Shown here piece by piece: positions 1-4,327 of a stretch of 5,803 nucleotides of DNA; positions within the stretch are counted from its first letter, which is position 1; each line of letters opens with the position of its first letter. Source of the DNA: Clostridia bacterium (GTDB lineage: Bacteria > Bacillota > Clostridia > Saccharofermentanales > UBA5734); contig JAGOFF010000155.1 in assembly GCA_017997315.1 (NCBI GenBank), positions 1-5,803 of the forward strand. The letters are read 5' to 3'. Below the pieces are notes generated by a model that was not told the origin of the DNA, searched no databases, and was given only the letters and a program-made list of their open reading frames with translations. Both the position numbers and the translations under genes were made by a program.

Positions 1-333
1 GAGGATCACCTGCTCCATGCCCCGGGCGATGTCGACCGGGGTCGCGCCGAACATCGGCTTGGTGTCGTTGGTCCCGAGCATCAGGACCACCAGGTCCAGC
101 GGCTGGTGCGAGAACAGGCAGGGGTACAGATAGTCCACCCCGCTCATCAGGCCCATGGTGGAATCCGCCCACACGGTCGTGCGGCCGGGGAGTCCCTCCT
201 CGACGATATGGTACCCGTCGCCCAGCCGGGCGCGCATCACTCCCGGCCACCGGGAATCCCGGTCCAGCCGTGCGGTCATGTCCGGATCCCAGCCGAACGT
301 GTTCGAGTCTCCGTAACACAGGATGTTCTTCAT
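1..333 (-). CDS. SGNH/GDSL hydrolase, MsAcT-like arylesterase/acyltransferase (N-terminal part, cut by window edge)
   Basis: This is the first 111 residues of a serine esterase of the SGNH superfamily, which cleaves or transfers acyl groups on small esters. The start is the ATG at 333-331, preceded by GGAG seven bases upstream. Block I is seen as CYGDSNTFGW at residues 6-15, with Ser10 the expected nucleophile. Block II lies in EEGLPGRTT (45-53), with Gly50 a likely oxyanion residue. Block III is MLGTNDTK (85-92), with Asn89. The order and wording of these blocks, including LPLDLV-like and DIA-GM segments around residues 78-106, closely match my recollection of Mycobacterium smegmatis MsAcT. 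The C-terminal DxxH block with the catalytic Asp and His lies outside the window. No signal peptide is visible, so a cytoplasmic enzyme is inferred. The gene is divergent from the lgt-like operon. The natural substrate is unknown. Confidence 0.93.
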   Translation of the reverse strand, partial: MKNILCYGDSNTFGWDPDMTARLDRDSRWPGVMRARLGDGYHIVEEGLPGRTTVWADSTMGLMSGVDYLYPCLFSHQPLDLVVLMLGTNDTKPMFGATPVDIARGMEQVIL

Positions 334-418
334 GGTCGATCTCCGTTTCGCCGCGGGCGGGCATGTCCCGTCCTTTTCCAACAGCGTACTACACGTTGTC
401 CGGAAATTGCGCATGACG

Positions 419-427
419 TGGTAAAGT
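419..427 (+). promoter_or_regulatory. Possible extended -10 promoter for the lgt-like operon
   Basis: TGGTAAAGT upstream of the lgt-like gene fits an extended -10 (TGn followed by TAAAGT, four of six matches to TATAAT). No good -35 lies at the right distance; TTGTCC at 396-401 would be 20 bases away from TAAAGT. Only the 128-base gap 334-461 is available for this operon's promoter, so one should exist here, but this assignment is tentative. No convincing promoter was found for the divergent SGNH gene in the same gap. Confidence 0.25.
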
Positions 428-461
428 GGATGAGGAACGCCACGACGGGGGACTTTAGCGG

Positions 462-1292
462 ATGTACAACGACCTGCTCAGGATCGGTCCGGTCACAATA
501 CACGGCTACGGGCTGATGATCGGGCTCGGCATCCTGGCGGCGATCTGGCTGGCGGACGCACGCGCGCCGCGGCACGGACTGGATCGCGAAACAACGTGGC
601 GGATCATTTTTATCAGCCTGGCGGCCGGTCTGGTCGGCGCCAAACTGCTGTTCTACATCGTAAATTTCCGCGAGATCGTCGCGGACCCGTCGCTTCTGCT
701 GGACCTGGGCAACGGGCTGGTGGTGTACGGCGGGATTCTCGCGGGCGTACCGGCGGCCTGGCTGTACTGCCGCAGGAAGAAAGCCCCGTTCACAGCGTAT
801 TTCGATCTTCTCATCCCGTCCGTCTCGCTGGCGCAGGGATTCGGGCGGATCGGATGCTTCCTGGCGGGCTGCTGCTACGGCCGGGAGACGGACAGCTGGT
901 GCCATATCGTCTTTTCCCATTCGGATTACGCTCCCAACGGGATCGCACTTTATCCGACGCAACTGCTGTCCGCGGCAGGGGATTTTGCGATCACGGCCGT
1001 GCTGCTCCTGCTCGCCCGCCGCAGGCCGCGCGCCGGGACGGTCGCCGCGACGTATCTGCTGCTGTACGGAATCGGACGCTTTCTGATCGAGTTCCTGCGG
1101 GACGACCCGCGCGGGACGGTTCTCCAGCTGTCCACCTCGCAGTTCATCTCGGTGTTCATCGCGCTGGGAGGCGCGCTTCTCGCGCTCCGGATCCGAAATA
1201 AACCGGCCCCGGAGGGCGGGGGCGGTCCGGCAGCCCGAGACGGAACGGAAAACGTCGACGGGAACGAAGAAAACGGGAAAGAGGAAGGTTGA
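462..1292 (+). CDS. lgt: Prolipoprotein diacylglyceryl transferase family protein (divergent Lgt)
   Basis: Lgt moves a diacylglyceryl group from phosphatidylglycerol to the lipobox cysteine of lipoprotein precursors in the cytoplasmic membrane. This 276-residue protein has the usual length and about seven hydrophobic segments (approximately 13-32, 48-68, 84-103, 113-127, 167-186, 194-213, 225-243). Family landmarks are GPVTIHGYGLMIG (9-21, Tyr16 matching E. coli Tyr26), FGRIGCFLAGCCYG (127-140, Arg129 matching Arg143 and Gly140 matching Gly154) and GRFLIEFLR (205-213, Arg206 matching Arg239). Several canonical residues are replaced: Tyr89 stands where E. coli has His103, Cys132 replaces Asn146, Cys137 replaces Glu151, and the HPTQLYE-like motif reads YPTQLLS. 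The last 30 residues are hydrophilic and acidic. The start ATG follows GGGGGA by nine bases. It forms an operon with the next gene. It may be a paralogue rather than the housekeeping Lgt, so the symbol denotes the family only. Confidence 0.85.
   Translation: MYNDLLRIGPVTIHGYGLMIGLGILAAIWLADARAPRHGLDRETTWRIIFISLAAGLVGAKLLFYIVNFREIVADPSLLLDLGNGLVVYGGILAGVPAAWLYCRRKKAPFTAYFDLLIPSVSLAQGFGRIGCFLAGCCYGRETDSWCHIVFSHSDYAPNGIALYPTQLLSAAGDFAITAVLLLLARRRPRAGTVAATYLLLYGIGRFLIEFLRDDPRGTVLQLSTSQFISVFIALGGALLALRIRNKPAPEGGGGPAARDGTENVDGNEENGKEEG
1281..1288 (+). promoter_or_regulatory. Ribosome binding site inside the end of the lgt-like gene
   Basis: GAGGAAGG lies within the last codons of the lgt-like gene, ten bases before the ATG at 1299. 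Because the two genes are separated by only six bases, this site fixes the downstream start and suggests translational coupling of the pair. Confidence 0.6.
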
Positions 1293-1298
1293 CCGGAA

Positions 1299-2051
1299 AT
1301 GCGTATCGGCCAGTGGAAAAAGATCACCAATTGGATCCTGTTCGCGGTACTGGCGGTTTCGGTCGTCTTTACGATTGTCCGCATCATACTCGCGCCGTCC
1401 GAAACCACGGAAGAGTTCACCAAGGTCAAGAGCGACTATGTGCTCATGCTGCTTCAGTGCCTGCTCGGACTCGTCGTGATGTCGCTGCCCGGCTGGATCG
1501 AGCGTCACAAGCGGATCGATATTCCGGACGCCATGGAGATCCTGTACGCGGTGTTTCTGTTCTGCGCGATCTATCTCGGGGAAGTCCAGGACTTCTTCTA
1601 CCTGATCCCGCACTGGGACACGCTGCTCCACGCATTCAGCGGGGTGATGCTCGGACTGGTCGGATTCACGCTCGTTGATCTGCTCAACGAAGCGGACCGG
1701 GTCCGGATCCGGCTCAGCCCGATGTTCGTCGCGGTGTTTTCCTTCTGTTTTGCACTGGCGGTAGGCTGCGTGTGGGAGATCTACGAGTTTCTCGCGGACG
1801 GCCTGATGTCACTCAACATGCAGAAATTCCGGCTTGCGGACGGGACGGAACTGATCGGACGCGCGGCGCTCGCGGACACGATGGAGGACTTCATCGTCGA
1901 CGGCTTGAGCGCATTCTCCGCGGCGGCCATGGGTTATGTGACGATCAAACGGCGGGCGGCCGCGGCTGCGGCGCGCCCGTCGGATCCCGCCGGGACTATA
2001 GCCGGCGGATCGGGAAGTACAGATAGCGCTGCCCGTCTTCCGGACAGGTAA
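1299..2051 (+). CDS. Polytopic membrane protein, DUF2238/YjdF-like
   Basis: This 250-residue protein of unknown function has about six membrane segments (approximately 12-32, 47-63, 79-95, 108-128, 142-165, 198-214). Conserved-looking polar residues lie in or beside them: HWDTLLHAFSG at 105-115 (His105, Asp107, His111), WEIYEFLADG at 159-168 (Trp159, Glu160, Glu163, Asp167), and DTMEDFIVD at 193-201 (Asp193, Asp197, Asp201). From memory these motifs resemble the DUF2238/YjdF membrane family, which has no established role. Clustered His, Asp and Glu residues near the membrane would suit metal or lipid headgroup binding, but this is inference. The ATG sits six bases after the lgt-like stop with its own ribosome site. 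Residues 219-250 form a low-complexity Ala/Gly/Ser/Arg tail. The last 18 codons overlap the convergent GyrI-like gene, so the tail is probably unconstrained. The gene is certain; the family call is less so. Confidence 0.7.
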   Translation: MRIGQWKKITNWILFAVLAVSVVFTIVRIILAPSETTEEFTKVKSDYVLMLLQCLLGLVVMSLPGWIERHKRIDIPDAMEILYAVFLFCAIYLGEVQDFFYLIPHWDTLLHAFSGVMLGLVGFTLVDLLNEADRVRIRLSPMFVAVFSFCFALAVGCVWEIYEFLADGLMSLNMQKFRLADGTELIGRAALADTMEDFIVDGLSAFSAAAMGYVTIKRRAAAAAARPSDPAGTIAGGSGSTDSAARLPDR

Positions 2052-2460
2052 ATTCATGGACCGCGCCCGCGAGCGGGAGCCTGCGATCGCGGAGTTGTTC
2101 CAAACCTGCGGCGAACGTGTCGGGACCCTCGTCCCGGCACGTCAGGTATTCGAATCCCGGGACCGTCCACCGGGTCCACCCCGTGGGGGCCTCGGCGTCC
2201 GCAGAGGTCTCGATGCCCGCCAAGTACAATCCCTTGGTGAATCCGTCCTCCCAGGGGAGGAAGGACCGGGAAAAGTCCGACATGGCGCCCCAGATTCCCA
2301 GCATGTCTCCCTGCTCGTTCCGCGCGGCCAGTGCGGACACCTCCGCAAACCGCGCGTTGGCCTCTTTCCACAACGCCTGGATGAATCCACCCCCATCCCG
2401 GGTGGAACCTTCAAGACCGATTACGGTAAATGACTCCTTGATGCAGGACGAAAAATCCAT
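1996..2460 (-). CDS. Stand-alone GyrI-like small-molecule-binding protein
   Basis: This 154-residue protein matches the GyrI-like/AraC effector-binding fold without a DNA-binding domain. The start is the ATG at 2460-2458. Recognisable segments are an N-terminal strand KESFTVIGLEG (8-18), a helix around 24-46, GIWGAMSD (55-62), the glycine-rich GLYLAGIE strand (77-84), GWTRWTVPGFEYL (94-106, with Trp95 and Trp98) and the closing strand RYLYFPIRRL (145-154). Known members bind hydrophobic or cationic compounds, inhibit gyrase, or, for some, hydrolyse cyclopropane-bearing genotoxins; which applies here cannot be told. It follows the GNAT gene after 11 bases and is probably cotranscribed with it. 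The conserved final strand supports the TAG at 1998-1996 as the true stop, so the tail-to-tail overlap with the DUF2238-like gene is real. Confidence 0.85.
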   Translation of the reverse strand: MDFSSCIKESFTVIGLEGSTRDGGGFIQALWKEANARFAEVSALAARNEQGDMLGIWGAMSDFSRSFLPWEDGFTKGLYLAGIETSADAEAPTGWTRWTVPGFEYLTCRDEGPDTFAAGLEQLRDRRLPLAGAVHEFTCPEDGQRYLYFPIRRL

Positions 2461-2467
2461 GAGGTGT

Positions 2468-2473
2468 CTCCTT
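2468..2473 (-). promoter_or_regulatory. Ribosome binding site overlapping the GNAT stop codon
   Basis: AAGGAG on the minus strand lies seven bases before the GyrI-like ATG and shares its first two A residues with the TAA stop of the GNAT gene (2474-2472). This arrangement favours coupled translation of the two proteins. Confidence 0.75.
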
Positions 2474-3392
2474 ACGCTTTGACGTTGTCGGATCGCCAGG
2501 ACCAGAAAGTGAACGTCCGCTTCGGTTCGAATCCGAGCGCCCAGTAGAACGGCTGGTCACCTCCGATCAATCCGGTGCAGCCGTACGCGCGCGTCCGGTT
2601 GATTCCCTCCGTGATGAGCGCCTTGCCCAATCCCATCCGCCGGTACCACCAGACCGTGCCCATCGGCTCCAGACTCGCCAGCCCGGAGTGTTCGTTGATC
2701 CAGAAGTTCGAGAGTCCGGCGGGCTGCCCGTCCGGATCGAAAAGCACGAGGTCCAGTTCAGGCCGGTAGTCCGGCATCGTGCGGATTTTCTCGAACCCCC
2801 GGAGCGCGCCCCCGTCGTCCTGGTTGTACCGGAACGAATGGTTGTGCGCCAACGCGGTGAAAAACGCCGGCACCGTGCGCGCGTCGCGGATCGTCAAACC
2901 GGGCGGGAGGATGACCTCTTCAGGCTGCTCGGGATACGGTTTGATCATGATCCGCTCGGTATGAGCGGACTTCTCGTACCCGCGCCGGGTGAGAAAATCC
3001 GGCAGGACTTGGTCGTCGTCGGCCACGCACAGCCGGTACCGGTTGCTCTTCCGGTCGTCGGACACCCGGGAGGTGAACCTCTCCGCGAAATCACACATCC
3101 GGCCAAACAGCGCTTCGGTCCGGTCCTGTTCGGACCGGAATCCGAAAAAGGTCTCTTCCCACCGGGTGCCGCCCTCGGTCAGGACCATCGACACGATGCC
3201 TGCATCGTCCTGCCAAAGACCGCAGGTCCGTTCGTATCCCCCGTGCGTCACGATGAAATCCGGATGCAGCGCGAGGCAGAACTGGAACCGTACGCGATCA
3301 TATGCCCAGAAGTCATGGCCGGCATCCCGGCGGAGGAAATGGTACACGCGGCCAAAATCCGCGGGGGTATAGAAGGAAAAGCGAGGTTCCAT
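2472..3392 (-). CDS. Tandem-domain GNAT family N-acetyltransferase
   Basis: This cytoplasmic protein has 306 residues from the preferred start and probably transfers acetyl from acetyl-CoA to an amine; the substrate is unknown. The N-terminal half (about 5-152) has GNAT-like layout, including an end segment LPDFLTRRGYEKS (130-142), but no clear acetyl-CoA loop. The C-terminal half (about 162-300) is more typical: SLEPMGTVWWYRRMGLGKAL (240-259), whose RRMGLGK supplies the pyrophosphate-binding loop (Gly254, Gly256), and FYWALGFEPKRTF (282-294), the usual C-terminal GNAT signature. I chose the ATG at 3392 because GGGGAGGG stands six bases upstream; an in-frame ATG at 3434 would add 14 residues but has only a weak site. 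The GyrI-like gene follows by 11 bases. Such pairs are frequent in Bacillota and suggest modification and sensing of a small molecule, which is inference. Confidence 0.85.
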   Translation of the reverse strand: MEPRFSFYTPADFGRVYHFLRRDAGHDFWAYDRVRFQFCLALHPDFIVTHGGYERTCGLWQDDAGIVSMVLTEGGTRWEETFFGFRSEQDRTEALFGRMCDFAERFTSRVSDDRKSNRYRLCVADDDQVLPDFLTRRGYEKSAHTERIMIKPYPEQPEEVILPPGLTIRDARTVPAFFTALAHNHSFRYNQDDGGALRGFEKIRTMPDYRPELDLVLFDPDGQPAGLSNFWINEHSGLASLEPMGTVWWYRRMGLGKALITEGINRTRAYGCTGLIGGDQPFYWALGFEPKRTFTFWSWRSDNVKA

Positions 3393-3398
3393 AGGCAA

Positions 3399-3406
3399 CC
3401 CTCCCC
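3399..3406 (-). promoter_or_regulatory. Strong Shine-Dalgarno site that decides the GNAT start
   Basis: GGGGAGGG on the minus strand stands six bases before the ATG at 3392. The alternative upstream ATG at 3434 has only TGGGG close by. The stronger site supports the shorter, 306-residue protein. Confidence 0.65.
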
Positions 3407-3407
3407 G

Positions 3408-3424
3408 TCCGGCGATGTGCCGGA
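3408..3424 (-). promoter_or_regulatory. Small perfect inverted repeat in the GNAT leader
   Basis: TCCGGC, a five-base loop and GCCGGA form a perfect six-pair GC-rich hairpin. It ends one base before the GNAT Shine-Dalgarno site and lies between ribU and the GNAT gene. No T tract follows, so it is not an intrinsic terminator. It could be an operator, an mRNA structure near the ribosome site, or chance in GC-rich DNA. Confidence 0.3.
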
Positions 3425-3469
3425 TCCTGTCCATTCTACCCCATGAGCGCCGGGATGGGTCGCCGGATC

Positions 3470-4045
3470 CTACCGGGCAACGACTTCCTCGTCGTGCGCG
3501 CGCCCCTTGATGAAGCGGGACACCGACTTGTACAGCACGAAAGTGATGGCGGCGTTGGCCCCTGCCTTGATCAGGTTGAACGGGATGATGATCGGCAGAA
3601 GCAGATTCTTTACAGCCGACACCGGCATCCCTGTGAACAGGGGCGTCACGATGAGGTTCGCGACCGCCATTACCGCCGCCATTGCGAGGACGCCGCAGAC
3701 CAGCGCCACCGCCGCCCGTGCGCGGGTCTTGCGGATCCGGTAGAGGTTGCCCGCCACCAGCACGAACGTGCCGGTCGCCACGATGTGCATGATGATCCCG
3801 TAGAGCCCGCTGCCGGAGCTGACGGTCAGCCCCTGGATCACGGACGCGACCACGGTGATCAGCAGGCCCGCCAGCGGCCCGAACGCGAATGTCCCGATCA
3901 TGATCGGAATGTCCGCCGGATCGTATTCCAGATACGGCGCGGCCGGAAAGATCGGGAAGTGGATCAGCCAGACAAAGACGATCGACAATGCAGCCAGCAT
4001 CGCGAGCGTGGTCAGTCTCCGCGTGTTCACAAAATCAGCTCTCAT
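3470..4045 (-). CDS. ribU: Riboflavin ECF transporter, substrate-binding S component RibU
   Basis: RibU is the membrane S component that binds riboflavin and, with the shared EcfT and EcfA ATPases encoded elsewhere, imports it. The 191-residue protein has about six membrane helices and normal family length. Helix 1 carries an AxxxA contact motif (Ala15, Ala19 in LTTLAMLAALSIVF). The family motif YDPADIPIMIGTFAFGPLAG spans 41-60, SGSGLYGIIMH spans 77-87, and PFNLIK spans 155-160. I chose the ATG at 4045 because AGGAGG lies five bases upstream. An in-frame GTG at 4084 would place the start inside the terminator hairpin and is unlikely. The gene stands alone behind its own promoter and an FMN riboswitch, which independently supports the riboflavin assignment. 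The GNAT gene follows on the same strand after 77 bases with no terminator, so some readthrough is possible. Confidence 0.94.
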   Translation of the reverse strand: MRADFVNTRRLTTLAMLAALSIVFVWLIHFPIFPAAPYLEYDPADIPIMIGTFAFGPLAGLLITVVASVIQGLTVSSGSGLYGIIMHIVATGTFVLVAGNLYRIRKTRARAAVALVCGVLAMAAVMAVANLIVTPLFTGMPVSAVKNLLLPIIIPFNLIKAGANAAITFVLYKSVSRFIKGRAHDEEVVAR

Positions 4046-4050
4046 AGGAC

Positions 4051-4056
4051 CCTCCT
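4051..4056 (-). promoter_or_regulatory. Shine-Dalgarno site of ribU
   Basis: AGGAGG on the minus strand, five bases before the ATG at 4045, lies just after the terminator T tract. Only transcripts that pass the terminator carry it, which fits transcriptional control by the riboswitch. Confidence 0.85.
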
Positions 4057-4061
4057 GCAAT

Positions 4062-4094
4062 AAAAAATGCACCTCCGCATACACAGGGGCACAT
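4062..4094 (-). terminator. Intrinsic terminator of the FMN riboswitch expression platform
   Basis: On the minus strand the arms ATGTGCCCCTG (4094-4084) and CGGAGGTGCAT (4077-4067) pair at ten of eleven positions (three of them G-U) around a six-base loop, followed by a run of six T (4067-4062). It sits between the aptamer and the ribU start, the expected place for an FMN-induced terminator. The single mismatch and the wobble pairs make it moderate in strength. Confidence 0.75.
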
Positions 4095-4123
4095 CGTAAA
4101 GAGAACTCAAGCTTATGAAAGCC

Positions 4124-4269
4124 GCATTCCTTCCATCCAGACTGTACTGTCGGCCCAGGAATTTCACCTGATCAACTGTTCCGCACCGATGGGCGGTCCA
4201 GGTCGCGGGCTGTCCTCCGTGGGGAGGAGTCACCGCCGGTCGGGAATTTCACCCTGCCCCGGAATATGC
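4124..4269 (-). ncRNA. FMN riboswitch (RFN element) controlling ribU
   Basis: Read on the minus strand, the leader contains the conserved RFN blocks in order: GGGGCAGGGTGAAATTCCCG, then ACCGGCGGTGACTCC, AGCCCGCGACC, GGTGAAATTCCTGGGCCGAC, and AGTCTGGATGGAAGG. The closing P1 stem pairs GCATATTCC (4269-4261) with GGAATGC (4130-4124), with one bulged A. A variable hairpin, CTCCTCCCC-ACGGAGG-like, separates the first blocks. RFN elements bind flavin mononucleotide and repress riboflavin synthesis or uptake genes. Here a terminator hairpin 30 bases further on points to premature termination when FMN is plentiful. The downstream gene is ribU, as is common in Bacillota. Confidence 0.97.
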
Positions 4270-4280
4270 AATTTGTCTTT

Positions 4281-4308
4281 ATTGTAGCAGTTTTTTTCGT
4301 GTCCGCAA
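4281..4308 (-). promoter_or_regulatory. Sigma-70/SigA-type promoter for the riboswitch and ribU
   Basis: On the minus strand TTGCGG (4308-4303) and TACAAT (4286-4281) are separated by 16 bases. The -10 matches five of six consensus positions; the -35 keeps the TTG. The expected transcript start near 4274 falls about five bases before the riboswitch P1 stem, which is the right placement. An A7 run lies in the spacer. Confidence 0.65.
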
Positions 4309-4327
4309 GAAATGTGCGCCGACGCGT

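Noticed and set aside
379..398. Imperfect dyad CAAC..GTA-TAC..GTTG in the lgt/SGNH intergenic region as a possible operator
   Set aside because: The inner and outer arms do not share one centre and only seven positions pair, so chance is as good an explanation.
330..1631. A 433-codon open frame on the minus strand opposite the lgt-like and DUF2238-like genes
   Set aside because: It is rich in Arg, Asp and Gln with no recognisable domain or hydrophobic core, and lies antisense to two genes with clear family motifs. It is the usual stop-poor shadow in GC-rich DNA.
2688..3446. A 252-codon open frame on the plus strand opposite the GNAT gene
   Set aside because: It shows Val/Pro/Arg-rich shadow composition and no motif, and the opposite strand carries a convincing GNAT with a ribosome site.
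3424..3471. GGATCCGGC occurring twice in the ribU-GNAT gap as a direct repeat
   Set aside because: Similar CCGGATCC words occur within coding sequence elsewhere (for example near 284, 1188 and 1704), so it reflects local word bias rather than a regulatory repeat.
3443..4063. A 206-codon open frame on the plus strand opposite ribU
   Set aside because: It is dominated by Arg, Asp, His and Gln, the mirror of a hydrophobic membrane protein; ribU on the other strand is unambiguous.
4046..4084. A longer ribU starting at GTG 4084
   Set aside because: It would start within the riboswitch terminator and lacks a suitably spaced ribosome site, whereas ATG 4045 has AGGAGG five bases upstream.
4291..4297. 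A T7 run on the plus strand that might be read as a terminator tail
   Set aside because: No stable hairpin precedes it on the plus strand and no plus-strand gene ends nearby. It is the A7 spacer of the minus-strand ribU promoter.
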